Assembly: GCA_943331855.1 (NCBI GenBank)
Contig: CALQNE010000012.1
Coordinates: forward strand, 1-32,674
Length of the DNA stretch: 32,674 bases
Direction: 5' to 3'
Origin: Bordetella parapertussis
GTDB taxonomy: Bacteria > Pseudomonadota > Gammaproteobacteria > Burkholderiales > Burkholderiaceae_B
Made by a program: the position numbers and the translations under genes. Positions 8,291 to 16,226 of the stretch are shown piece by piece. Numbering within the stretch: position 1 is the stretch's first letter; each line of letters begins with the position of its first letter. The notes beneath the pieces are model-generated. The model was given only the letters and a program-made list of their open reading frames with translations. It was not told the DNA's origin and made no database searches.

Positions 8291-8348
8291 GATTCAAATA
8301 GGAGATCCGACAGATATACTTTGTTTTTTTGATTTGAATGATGTTCAA
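8291..8348 (+). promoter_or_regulatory. Upstream region of the racemase operon with inverted repeats and weak promoter
   Basis: ATTCAAAT (8292-8299) and ATTTGAAT (8332-8339) are perfect 8-bp inverted repeats 32 bases apart. TTGAA/TTCAA (8334-8338, 8344-8348) forms a second, tighter repeat. A weak promoter for the plus-strand genes may be TTCAAA (8293-8298), 16 bases, TATACT (8315-8320). These repeats are candidate sites for the IclR regulator encoded at the end of this operon; that is inference. Confidence 0.35.
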
Positions 8349-8408
8349 CTATAAGAATCATTGAGTGTGGATGGTTCGGTGCGAGTTACTAATAAGGAAG
8401 GGTTTGAT

Positions 8409-9554
8409 ATGGCGGGACCATTAGACGGTGTAAAGGTGATCGAGTTAGCAGGCGTCGGTCCGGGCCCGATGTGCGCGATGCTATTGGCGGATCTGGGTGC
8501 GACAGTGCTCAGAATCGATCGAAAGACGGCTGTTGAGCTTGGGATTGAACGGCCCTTGAAATTTAATACCCTGCTGCGAGGACGCTATTCTATTCAGCTT
8601 GACCTGAAAAGCCCCGACGCTGTGGCGATGGTGCTTGAACTCGTTGAGCAGGCCGATGCCCTAATTGAAGGTTTTCGCCCAGGGGTGACAGAAAGACTAG
8701 GCTTGGGCCCAGAGGTCTGTCTTGAACGAAATCCACGACTGATTTATGGACGAATGACAGGGTGGGGTCAAAGCGGGCCGCTTGCGCACACGGCGGGGCA
8801 CGACATCAATTACCTGTCCATTACGGGCGTGCTGGATGCGATTGGCAGAGCAGGGCAGCCGCCGTCAGTCCCACTCAATTTACTGGGCGATTATGGTGGT
8901 GGCTCGCTTTATCTTGCACTGGGTATCGTCGCCGGCATTTTAGAGGCTCGACAAAGTGGTGTTGGGCAAACAGTTGATGCGGCGATCGTTGATGGCGTGA
9001 CGCACTTATCAAGTACCATCTTTGGAATGATAGATGGAGGCATTTGGAACGAAGGGCGAGCGTCAAATATTTCAGATACCGGTGCGCCCTTCTATGATTG
9101 TTATGAGTGTAGTGATGGGAAATTTGTGAGTGTGGGCCCGATTGAAAAGAGATTTTTCTTACAGCTCTTACAAGGTCTTGAGCTTGAGGAGTCGGCCATC
9201 GGACTACAAATGAATCGTAATGATTGGCCGCGCGCCAAGGTATTATTTGGTGAGCAGTTTCAGCGAAAATCAAGAGATGAGTGGGTCAAGATTTTTGAAA
9301 AGACCGATGCCTGTGTGACGCCGGTATTAACTTTTAAAGAAGCCCGTTTGAACCCACATTTAAATGCACGCGGTACGCATGTCGAAATTGACGGGCTCAG
9401 CCAACCTGCGCCTGCGCCGAGGTTTTCAAGAACAATCCCAGCGTTACCGATTGGCCCGCAAGAGGTTAGCCAAACAAACACGGCCAAGGCACTGTCTGGA
9501 TGGATGAGTGACGAACGGGTCGCGTTAATGAGGTCGCGGGGCACGCTTGATTGA
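8409..9554 (+). CDS. Alpha-methylacyl-CoA racemase (CaiB/BaiF superfamily)
   Basis: A 381-residue protein. Although it shares the CoA-transferase fold, it has the racemase signature: ELAGVGPGPMCAMLLADLGA near the start, GHDINYLSITG with His131, NLLGDYGGG with Asp161, and VSVGPIEKRFF with Glu246. These three correspond to His126, Asp156 and Glu241 of Mycobacterium tuberculosis MCR at a constant offset of five. The enzyme interconverts (R)- and (S)-2-methylacyl-CoAs so that a stereospecific acyl-CoA dehydrogenase can use them. The ATG at 8409 is preferred because AGGAAGGG lies just upstream; an earlier in-frame start at 8361 would add 16 unlike residues. It heads a plus-strand operon with the crotonase and the IclR regulator. 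It suggests that the pathway substrate carries an alpha-branch. Confidence 0.93.
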   Translation: MAGPLDGVKVIELAGVGPGPMCAMLLADLGATVLRIDRKTAVELGIERPLKFNTLLRGRYSIQLDLKSPDAVAMVLELVEQADALIEGFRPGVTERLGLGPEVCLERNPRLIYGRMTGWGQSGPLAHTAGHDINYLSITGVLDAIGRAGQPPSVPLNLLGDYGGGSLYLALGIVAGILEARQSGVGQTVDAAIVDGVTHLSSTIFGMIDGGIWNEGRASNISDTGAPFYDCYECSDGKFVSVGPIEKRFFLQLLQGLELEESAIGLQMNRNDWPRAKVLFGEQFQRKSRDEWVKIFEKTDACVTPVLTFKEARLNPHLNARGTHVEIDGLSQPAPAPRFSRTIPALPIGPQEVSQTNTAKALSGWMSDERVALMRSRGTLD

Positions 9555-9596
9555 AAAACGATTTATTGAACGATTTAAACAAAGGAGATTTTACAA

Positions 9597-10406
9597 ATGA
9601 ATGATCGCTATGCACGTTACCAACGTTTAGTATTCGACCGCCCGCATCCGCGCGTTCTGCGCATTACGATGAAGTCACCACTTAAGATGGGTGCGATGGA
9701 TGCACTCTTGCATCGCGAAGTGTCTGAAATTTGGCGCGATGTCGATGAGGACGCGACCGTATCTGCAGCAATCATTACCGGCGATGGTAATAATTTCTCG
9801 GCGGGTGGTGACTTAAATCATGAGCGTAAAGTCTGTGATGATTATGACCTGCGCATGCAGACCATGAGCGAGGCGCGAAATTTGGTTTATGGCATGCTCA
9901 ATTGTCGCAAGCCCATTGTCAGTGCGGCCAGAGGCTGGGCTGTTGGGGCAGGTCTGGCTTGCCTGGTGTTGGCTGATGTCTCGATCGCCGCTACAAATGC
10001 CAAATTCTCTGATGGTCATCTTAAAATTGGCGTCGCGGCAGGTGATCACGCGACGATTATTTGGCCGATTCTGTGTGGCGTGGCCAAAGCAAAATATTAT
10101 TTGATGACAGCTGAAACGTTCACGGGCGAAGAAGCTGAGAGAATGAATCTGATCTCGCTTGCGCTGCCAGATGAGGAAGTGGAAGCGAAGGCGATTGCGA
10201 TTGCGAGCAAGTTTGCTGACGGCCCGCCTGCTGCGCTCAGATGGACCAAGATGATGCTCAATCACTGGATCAAAAGTGCAGGCCCAATTTTTGACGCGTC
10301 ACTCGCGCTCGAGTTTATTGGTTTTGCTGGGCCTGAAGGCAAAGAAGGGATTGATGCCTTTTTGCAAAAAAGACCGCCTAAATTTGATCCAGAGTCGGGA
10401 GCCTGA
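9597..10406 (+). CDS. Crotonase-fold protein lacking both canonical catalytic glutamates
   Basis: A 269-residue enoyl-CoA hydratase/isomerase superfamily protein. The oxyanion-hole motif NNFSAGGDL is at 65-73 and the second CoA-site glycines are in GWAVGAGLACLVLADVSIA (113-131). At the places of Glu144 and Glu164 of rat enoyl-CoA hydratase it has Ala121 and His141, so a standard hydratase mechanism is unlikely. Crotonase relatives without these glutamates include ring-cleaving hydrolases such as BadI and MenB-type enzymes, but the BadI motif is not closely matched either. An AAAGGAG box is about 10 bases upstream of the ATG. It is 42 bases after the racemase gene and surely in the same operon. 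Role: a step on an acyl-CoA, reaction unknown. Confidence 0.9.
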   Translation: MNDRYARYQRLVFDRPHPRVLRITMKSPLKMGAMDALLHREVSEIWRDVDEDATVSAAIITGDGNNFSAGGDLNHERKVCDDYDLRMQTMSEARNLVYGMLNCRKPIVSAARGWAVGAGLACLVLADVSIAATNAKFSDGHLKIGVAAGDHATIIWPILCGVAKAKYYLMTAETFTGEEAERMNLISLALPDEEVEAKAIAIASKFADGPPAALRWTKMMLNHWIKSAGPIFDASLALEFIGFAGPEGKEGIDAFLQKRPPKFDPESGA

Positions 10407-10429
10407 GCTTAAGCTGCATCAATTGTCTG

Positions 10430-10464
10430 CTACAGACGGTCGTTCAATATCCGGTCGTCTGTAG
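10430..10464. promoter_or_regulatory. Long inverted repeat upstream of the IclR gene
   Basis: Arms CTACAGACG (10430-10438) and CGTCTGTAG (10456-10464) are perfect 9-bp complements; with two G-U pairs the RNA stem extends to 13 bp around a 9-base loop. It lies between the crotonase stop and the IclR start. There is no T-tract, so it is either an autoregulatory operator or an mRNA hairpin that separates expression of the regulator from the enzymes. Confidence 0.45.
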
Positions 10465-10511
10465 GTCTGCATTACACCGGTCAAGATATCAACCTATCCG
10501 GAGTCCAAAGA

Positions 10512-11306
10512 ATGTCCCGTAGATTAGCGGTCGATGAGAGTAGTGAAGTAGATCGTGACATCGGCGGTCCGCGATCGCTGACGAGATTGCTTGGCCTCTT
10601 TGGCATACTATCCAACACCGCTGAAGGTAAGTCTCTTGCAGAGCTGAGCGCCACGCTTGGGTCGCCCAAGAGCAGCTTGTTGAATTTGTTAAGGCCGCTG
10701 GTCTCTGAGGGCTATTTGATACACGAGGCAAGCATGTATCGTCTCGGCCCATCGATGTACCGCCTTGCTGCGGGGGTTTTGTCAAACTGGGATTTTCCCA
10801 AGCTCATCAGACCCTTCATGGTTGAGCTCGCTGAGCGTACCCGAGAGACTGTATTATTGGGAGTCATGAATCGTGAGGCAGAGTCATTGACCTATGTTGA
10901 AGTGATTGACTGCCCACATCCTATTCGCTATCACATTGCGGTGGGCACGACGCGTACGCTGTATGCCAGCGCTTCAGGACGATTGTTGCTCGCGTATGAA
11001 GAAAAATCCTGGTGTAACGCGTATTTGTCGTCTGTTGCGTTCAAAGTTAAAACGGCTACGCCTGTGACGCGTACAGCCCTAAAAAAGGATTTAGAGGCGA
11101 TTCGAAAGAACGGCGTGTCTTGCACGATCGATCTGTATTCAAAAGGCTTGTCTGCGGTTTCTGCTCCAGTTTTTAATGCGACCGGAAAATGTGTGGCCTC
11201 GTTGACGATCGCAGGCCCGACTGAACGGTTTCGAAGTGAGTTGAAATTGCTAACGGCAATCGTTCAGGATGTTGCAGCGAAGGCGTCAGGCATTGTCGTG
11301 ACATAG
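10512..11306 (+). CDS. IclR-family transcriptional regulator
   Basis: A 264-residue DNA-binding regulator. Residues about 20-85 form the winged helix: SLTRLLGLFGIL, then the recognition region KSLAELSATLGSPKSSLLNLLRPLVSEGYL and the wing YRLGPSMYRLA. The rest is the IclR effector domain, with TVLLGVMNREAESLTYVEV, YASASGRLLLAY and GLSAVSAPVFNATGKCVASLTIAGP. Such proteins sense small organic acids or aromatic metabolites and control the adjacent catabolic genes. It follows the crotonase by 105 bases that hold a long inverted repeat. It probably controls the racemase-crotonase operon and perhaps the neighbouring minus-strand genes; the ligand is unknown. Confidence 0.94.
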   Translation: MSRRLAVDESSEVDRDIGGPRSLTRLLGLFGILSNTAEGKSLAELSATLGSPKSSLLNLLRPLVSEGYLIHEASMYRLGPSMYRLAAGVLSNWDFPKLIRPFMVELAERTRETVLLGVMNREAESLTYVEVIDCPHPIRYHIAVGTTRTLYASASGRLLLAYEEKSWCNAYLSSVAFKVKTATPVTRTALKKDLEAIRKNGVSCTIDLYSKGLSAVSAPVFNATGKCVASLTIAGPTERFRSELKLLTAIVQDVAAKASGIVVT

Positions 11307-11312
11307 CTCGCA

Positions 11313-12014
11313 CTAGGCGGCTAAATCAAAGACTAACACTTCGGCTTGTCGGCCATTTGCAATGGTGATGTTTGCTTCGTCTGCAACGAACAGCGCATCG
11401 CCGGCGTTAAGCGCCTGGCCATTCACGACAAGCAGGCCTTTCACGAGATGGACATAGGCTTTTCGGTTCGGGTCAAGGCTCAGGCTTGCGGTCTCATTCT
11501 GGTCAAATAGACCAACATAGACCTTGGCATCCGCATATATTTTGACAGCGTGATCCTGGCCATCGCTTGAAGCGGCTAAGACGAGTGTGCCTTGTTTGGT
11601 TTGAGCAGAAATATTTTTTTGCTCGTAACTTGGCGCGATATTTTGTTCGTTGGGCAAAATCCAAATTTGTAGAAAATGCGTCTCTTGTCCTTTAGCGTGA
11701 TTGAATTCGCTATGCCGCACGCCGGTGCCCGCGCTCATGCGTTGGACGTCGCCAGGAGGAATTGCTTTGACATTGCCTAGGCTATCGCGATGCGCAAGCT
11801 CACCCGATAGCACATAGCTGATGATCTCCATATTCTGATGACCATGCTCACCAAAACCTTTACCCGCCTCGATGCGATCTTCATTGATGACCCGCAGATT
11901 TCCCCAGCCCATGAACCGCTGATCGTGATAGCCAGCAAACGAAAACGAGTGGTAGCTTTTCAGCCAGCCATGATCGGCATAACCCCGGTCTTGAGATTTT
12001 CTGAGAATGTGCAA
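11313..12014 (-). CDS. Pirin family protein (YhhW-like bicupin)
   Basis: A 233-residue bicupin. The metal ligands of YhhW/pirin are all present at the same numbers: His57 and His59 (GEHGHQNMEIISYVLSG), His101 and Glu103 (GTGVRHSEFNHAK). E. coli YhhW can act as a quercetin dioxygenase in vitro, while other pirins are regulators, so the cellular role is open. The start is TTG at 12014 with AGGG about 6 bases upstream; the next residues HILRKSQDRGYADHGWL match family N-termini. It starts 40 bases after the monooxygenase gene on the same strand, so the two are likely co-transcribed. It is convergent with the IclR gene, the stops being 6 bases apart. Confidence 0.93.
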   Translation of the reverse strand: MHILRKSQDRGYADHGWLKSYHSFSFAGYHDQRFMGWGNLRVINEDRIEAGKGFGEHGHQNMEIISYVLSGELAHRDSLGNVKAIPPGDVQRMSAGTGVRHSEFNHAKGQETHFLQIWILPNEQNIAPSYEQKNISAQTKQGTLVLAASSDGQDHAVKIYADAKVYVGLFDQNETASLSLDPNRKAYVHLVKGLLVVNGQALNAGDALFVADEANITIANGRQAEVLVFDLAA

Positions 12015-12054
12015 AGCAACCCTTTGTTATTAAATCCAAAAAAATCCCAAGCCG

Positions 12055-13830
12055 TTAACTGCGGGGTAATAAGCCTTCTTCGATCGCTTTAATCTGCATG
12101 GCCACATAGCGCGAATAAATGCGACAGTTCGTAAAGCTGCCGCCAACAAACCACAAGCCTTCTTGTGCGGTTCGGCGCCACATGTTGTTCATTTCGCCAT
12201 CGGGTGCGATACCCCATACCGGGCCGATCTTTGTAGCGATTTCTGCGCCAAGTAACTCTTTGACGACGACTTCCTGTGGCACGTAGCCCGTTCCCATTAT
12301 CAGTAGATCGGCGGGTTTGATTGAGCCATCTTTCATCAAAGCCCCTTCGGGGGCGAAGCGTTCGATCTGATCAAATTGAAGTAAGCCAATATCACCACTG
12401 ACGATCAGTTCTGAACAACCGGCGTTCAGGTAGTAACCACCGTAGCGCGTACGGATTTTCATCTGATAGCCGGTGTCTTCATCGCCTTTGTCCCACTTAA
12501 AGCCACGAGCGATCAGGCCTTCGATCAGTTTCTTATCCAAGTCGATCATACGGGCCGTGACTTGTTTGAAATTGCGCTTAGCTACAGGCAAGGTATTGAT
12601 GCTTGACAATAAATCGCCATCATCAATCGTGATGCCATCGTACAGAGCGTAGGTCAGATGCAAACTAGGGTCGATACTCACCACGGTTGTAGAGCCGCGC
12701 TGAATAATCGTTGTGTCCGCGCCGTTGCTATGCAGGTCTTGCGCAACATCGTGCGCGCTGGTGCCCGTGCCCAGTACCAGCGCTTTTTTACCACTCCAAG
12801 CCGCACCGCTTGAGAAGGCGCTGGTGTGCATCACTTCGCCTTTAAAGTCTTTGAGCCCAGGCAGATCAGGGATGCGAGGTTTGCCAACCAAGCCGTTTGC
12901 AAAAATTAAGTGACGCGGGCGTACGGTACGTTCGGTGCCATCATTGTTACGCAGTACGGCTGTCCAACGACCCTCGCTGTCATCGTAAGTCGCACTACCA
13001 AGTTCAGTGTTCGTCCAGTTATTGATTTCCATCGTTTGTGCATACACTTCAAGCCAGTTGCCCAACATGTCTTTAGGCAGATATGAAGGCCAGTGCGGCG
13101 GAAACGGCAGATGAGGTAGGTTATTCAGATCGGTGATGTTATGTAAGGCGAGCGAGTGATAGCGCTTGCGCCAACTATCGCCGATACGGGGATACTTATC
13201 GATCAGTAAAGTATCGATACCTAACAACACCAGTGATGCCGCGACACTCAGGCCAGACTGGCCGCCGCCCACGATCAGGACCGTTGGTTCTCGATCGTTG
13301 TAGGCCTGGCTTTCAACGCGCTGGTCTTGCCAGTTGGTGCCGCCAAAGTTGCGCGAATAGGCTGCACCCGTGGGGCGCCGTTTGCCTGTCTGTTCTTCAA
13401 AACCTGTGAGTTCGTTCAGGCTGGTGAGTAACTGAAATGCCTTTGATGGGTCGCTTGCCAGCAAACGCAGTACACCGAAGCAATGACCGATATCGGTTTC
13501 AAACTGAAACAAGACTTCAATCACATCGATACCGATACGCTTTAAGCGGCGCGGCCCTTGCCGACCTTCAGCCAGCTTAAAGTCGCGTGCGTTGACGCTT
13601 TTTTGCTTGATCAAGATCAAGCTTGAAATCTTCTCGATCCCCTCGCTAGGTGTAATCGACCAAGTAAACGCAAACAAGTCGCGCCAATGGCAGTCAGTAT
13701 CAAACAGGCCAGCGATCGCAGATTTGTCTTGTTGCGCAAGCGCGGCACCGAAGCGATTGAGCCACTCGGTTGCAAAGGCATGATCTGGGGTAATCGGTGC
13801 AGCAACAATGGGGGGTTGGCCAAGGTTCAT
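12055..13830 (-). CDS. FAD-dependent monooxygenase with N-terminal NTF2-like domain
   Basis: A 591-residue protein made of two parts. Residues 1 to about 150 form an NTF2/SnoaL-like domain (ATEWLNRFGAALAQQDKSAIAGLF at its start). The rest is a flavoprotein monooxygenase: FAD motif VGGGQSG at 187-193, the flavin-containing monooxygenase-type fingerprint FKGEVMHTSAF at 329-339, and a second Rossmann motif GTGTSAHD at 354-361 for NADPH. The fingerprint has Phe where classical FMOs have Trp. Such proteins oxidise amines, sulfides, indole-3-pyruvate or ketones; the substrate cannot be chosen. ATG 13830 is preferred over the in-frame TTG at 13887, as the extra 19 residues look non-domain. It is likely in an operon with the pirin gene. 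Confidence 0.92.
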   Translation of the reverse strand: MNLGQPPIVAAPITPDHAFATEWLNRFGAALAQQDKSAIAGLFDTDCHWRDLFAFTWSITPSEGIEKISSLILIKQKSVNARDFKLAEGRQGPRRLKRIGIDVIEVLFQFETDIGHCFGVLRLLASDPSKAFQLLTSLNELTGFEEQTGKRRPTGAAYSRNFGGTNWQDQRVESQAYNDREPTVLIVGGGQSGLSVAASLVLLGIDTLLIDKYPRIGDSWRKRYHSLALHNITDLNNLPHLPFPPHWPSYLPKDMLGNWLEVYAQTMEINNWTNTELGSATYDDSEGRWTAVLRNNDGTERTVRPRHLIFANGLVGKPRIPDLPGLKDFKGEVMHTSAFSSGAAWSGKKALVLGTGTSAHDVAQDLHSNGADTTIIQRGSTTVVSIDPSLHLTYALYDGITIDDGDLLSSINTLPVAKRNFKQVTARMIDLDKKLIEGLIARGFKWDKGDEDTGYQMKIRTRYGGYYLNAGCSELIVSGDIGLLQFDQIERFAPEGALMKDGSIKPADLLIMGTGYVPQEVVVKELLGAEIATKIGPVWGIAPDGEMNNMWRRTAQEGLWFVGGSFTNCRIYSRYVAMQIKAIEEGLLPRS

Positions 13831-13947
13831 AAATCGCGTCTCGTCATTTTTGTTTGATAGTGAAAGAGTATTACATTTGCTAACCAATTTCTACTTGTTC
13901 GTCAGTCTATGCCTCTGTAGAGTGCTCACTATGCGAAACTTGACGGG

Positions 13948-14361
13948 GTGAACGTGGCTTTTCGAACGGTGAATACGGTGTTGAATGCAAGGTGCGAGGC
14001 GATTGAGGCACGTATGGACGCTCGCGTGGCTGATATTAAAGGCCAGATTGCGGCTCAAATCGCCCGAATGGATGAGCGGGATGCTCGTAACGCAGAGACC
14101 TTTAGTCAAATCCACAAACAGTCGGCAGAGATCAGAAGCCAAATTGCTACACTCAAGTATGTGGTTGTAACAACTGGGGTAGCCTCTGTTATTGGGTTGT
14201 ACGCGGCAAATGTTTCTACGATGCAAGCCTTGTTGGCCGCATACGACTCGGGTAAAACCATGGCAACACAGTTTGTAAAAACCGCTGAGCGGCTCGACAG
14301 AATCTCAGAGCGGCTTGACGCCCAAGAGCAAAAGATCAGCCAACGGATCAACGCTCAATGA
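13948..14361 (+). CDS. Small coiled-coil protein with one membrane segment, function unknown
   Basis: Not recognised. The 137-residue frame starts at GTG 13948 (no ATG is in frame before residue 23). Residues 15-70 are rich in Arg, Ala, Glu and Gln with heptad character (EAIEARMDARVADIKGQI and following), then one hydrophobic stretch at about 71-92 (YVVVTTGVASVIGLYAANVS), then a second coiled coil with the repeat RLDRISERLDAQEQKISQRI. The layout resembles small membrane-anchored coiled-coil proteins near transporters or in prophages. It stands alone between the divergent monooxygenase gene and the convergent ABC permease gene, ending 8 bases before the latter's stop. Codon content looks protein-like, but the start codon is uncertain. 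Confidence 0.55.
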   Translation: MNVAFRTVNTVLNARCEAIEARMDARVADIKGQIAAQIARMDERDARNAETFSQIHKQSAEIRSQIATLKYVVVTTGVASVIGLYAANVSTMQALLAAYDSGKTMATQFVKTAERLDRISERLDAQEQKISQRINAQ

Positions 14362-14369
14362 GCAAAAAA

Positions 14370-15266
14370 TCAGCGATGCTTCGGATCAAGCGCATCACGC
14401 AAGCCATCACCTAATAAATTAAACGACAGCACCAAGACAAAGATCGCTAAGCCGGGCCACACCGCCATCCACGGTGCAGTCTCCATAAAATTCTTAGCGG
14501 TATTGAGCATGCTGCCCCAACTTGGATCAGGTGGCTGTTGACCTAAGCCTAAAAAAGAAAGGCTGGCCTCAGCGATCACCGCTGAAGCAATCGCCAACGA
14601 GGCCTGCACGATCAGAGGCGCAGTGACATTGGGCAGGATATGCGAAACGGCAATTCTAAGCGGATGGCAGCCCACAGCGTGCGCAGCTTCAACGTAATCT
14701 TCAACCTTTATTTGTAAGACCTGTGCCCGCGTTAAGCGTACAAAGATGGGCGACGCTGAAACACCGATTGCAATCATTGCATTGGTCAGACTAGGTCCTA
14801 AAAAGGCTGCCAATGCGATTGCCAAAATTAAAAATGGACAGGCTAAAAAGGCATCGGTTGCGCGTGAAATTAGGGTGTCGACTATCCCGCCTAAAAAACC
14901 TGCCAACATGCCAATCGTGATGCCTAGTACAAGTGAGATTGCCACCGAGACTGTGCCGGCTAACAATGAGGCTCGAGCACCCCAAACGACGCGTGCCAGT
15001 ACATCGCGACCGAGCTCATCGGTACCGAACCAGTGTGCACCTGTTGGCGCCTTGCGAATGGCAGCCCAACTTGCTTCGATGGGATCGTAGGGTGAAAGAT
15101 AGGGCGCAAAGATCGCCATCACAATAAATAGCGATACGACGTAAAGCCCAAACATGCCTTTGCGATTGCGTTTGAGTTTGCGCCAGGCGCGGCGCCAGGG
15201 ACCCGGTTCTTTTTTGCTGGCGGATGGAGCGTGCACTGAGCCCGCAGTGATCGGATGATTACTCAT
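14370..15266 (-). CDS. Oligopeptide-type ABC transporter permease (DppC-like)
   Basis: A 298-residue inner-membrane permease of the nickel/peptide/opine (PepT) class. A soluble N-terminal stretch precedes the first membrane span (MFGLYVVSLFIVMAIFAPYL). GAHWFGTDELGRDVLARVVWGARASL is the hallmark of DppC/OppC, and EAAHAVGCHPLRIAVSHILPN is the EAA loop that docks the ATPases. The start overlaps the DppB-like gene stop by 4 bases. It is the last gene of the six-gene minus-strand operon. It works with the DppB-like subunit to form the channel; substrate is peptide-like or another small solute and cannot be narrowed further. Confidence 0.95.
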   Translation of the reverse strand: MSNHPITAGSVHAPSASKKEPGPWRRAWRKLKRNRKGMFGLYVVSLFIVMAIFAPYLSPYDPIEASWAAIRKAPTGAHWFGTDELGRDVLARVVWGARASLLAGTVSVAISLVLGITIGMLAGFLGGIVDTLISRATDAFLACPFLILAIALAAFLGPSLTNAMIAIGVSASPIFVRLTRAQVLQIKVEDYVEAAHAVGCHPLRIAVSHILPNVTAPLIVQASLAIASAVIAEASLSFLGLGQQPPDPSWGSMLNTAKNFMETAPWMAVWPGLAIFVLVLSFNLLGDGLRDALDPKHR

Positions 15267-16204
15267 TGGCGCAGCCTGGGGTTCAAGGCAAAGTACGCCA
15301 TGTCCGCAAATAAATTGAGCATGATATAGGTCGTCGCAGTCACGAGTACGACACCTTGTACCACTGCATAATCGCGATTAAAAACTGCATCAATGATCAG
15401 TTTGCCAAAGCCTGGGATGGTGAAAACCTGTTCAGTGAGTACTGCGCCAGAAAGCAAAGTGCCAAGTTCTAGTGCGCCTAAAGTGATGACGGGCGTTAAC
15501 GCATTACGTAAAGCGTGTTTGAGTACGACCGCGCGTTCAGTGAGGCCTTTTGCGCGCGCAGTACGAACATAATCTGCAGTCAGCTCTTGCAGCATTGAAC
15601 TGCGCATGTGTCGCATCAGCGATGCTGCAATCGCGTTACCTAAAACAAAAGCCGGCATAATCATCGAGGCAAGGTTGGCGCTCAGGTTTTCAAAAGGACT
15701 GACGTACCCCGAGGCCGGCAGCCAACCAAGTTCAACTGAAAATAAAAGGATCAGCATGATCCCTAACCAGAAGTTGGGTGTCGACAAACCGGTCAAGGCA
15801 AAAATAGTCGCACCCGTATCAAGTGCACCTCCACGATAGACTGCTGAGATGATGCCCGTCGGAATGCTGATACACAAGGCGATGAGTAATGCCAAAAGGG
15901 CGAGCTCAATGGTCACCGGAAGCTTTTGCAAAATGAGTTCGAGCACGGGTTGATGGGTGCGTGCTGACTCACCTAAATCGCCGCGCAAGACGCCCGAGAC
16001 CCAATACCCATACCGCACAGGCAACGGGTCATCCAGATGCAGCTTCGCGCGAATGTGTGCAATCGCTTCGGGGCTTGGGTCTTCTCCGGCCAAGACTAAG
16101 GCCGGATCACCCGGAAGCAGTTGTTGCAGGCTAAAAATCAGCATCGAAACGAAGATCAGCGTCGGCACGAGGGCAACTAAGCGGCGTAAGAAGAAGCTGA
16201 GCAT
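15263..16204 (-). CDS. Oligopeptide-type ABC transporter permease (DppB-like)
   Basis: A 313-residue inner-membrane permease. The first span (LVALVPTLIFVSMLIFSL), then LLPGDPALVLAGEDPSPEAIAHIR, is the standard DppB/OppB opening. DYVRTARAKGLTERAVVLKHALRNALTP is the EAA coupling loop. FTIPGFGKLIIDAVFNRDYAVVQG near the end is also diagnostic. It follows the binding-protein gene by 22 bases and overlaps the DppC-like gene by 4. Length and membrane layout are normal. Confidence 0.95.
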   Translation of the reverse strand: MLSFFLRRLVALVPTLIFVSMLIFSLQQLLPGDPALVLAGEDPSPEAIAHIRAKLHLDDPLPVRYGYWVSGVLRGDLGESARTHQPVLELILQKLPVTIELALLALLIALCISIPTGIISAVYRGGALDTGATIFALTGLSTPNFWLGIMLILLFSVELGWLPASGYVSPFENLSANLASMIMPAFVLGNAIAASLMRHMRSSMLQELTADYVRTARAKGLTERAVVLKHALRNALTPVITLGALELGTLLSGAVLTEQVFTIPGFGKLIIDAVFNRDYAVVQGVVLVTATTYIMLNLFADMAYFALNPRLRQ

Positions 16205-16226
16205 GGCGTGAGGCTTGCGAGGGTGA

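Noticed and set aside
8361..8408. Upstream start for the racemase gene
   Set aside because: The 16 extra residues are unlike family N-termini and the ATG at 8409 has the better ribosome-binding site.
9813..10265. 150-codon minus-strand open frame opposite the crotonase
   Set aside because: The plus-strand frame carries crotonase motifs throughout; the antisense translation has no family features.
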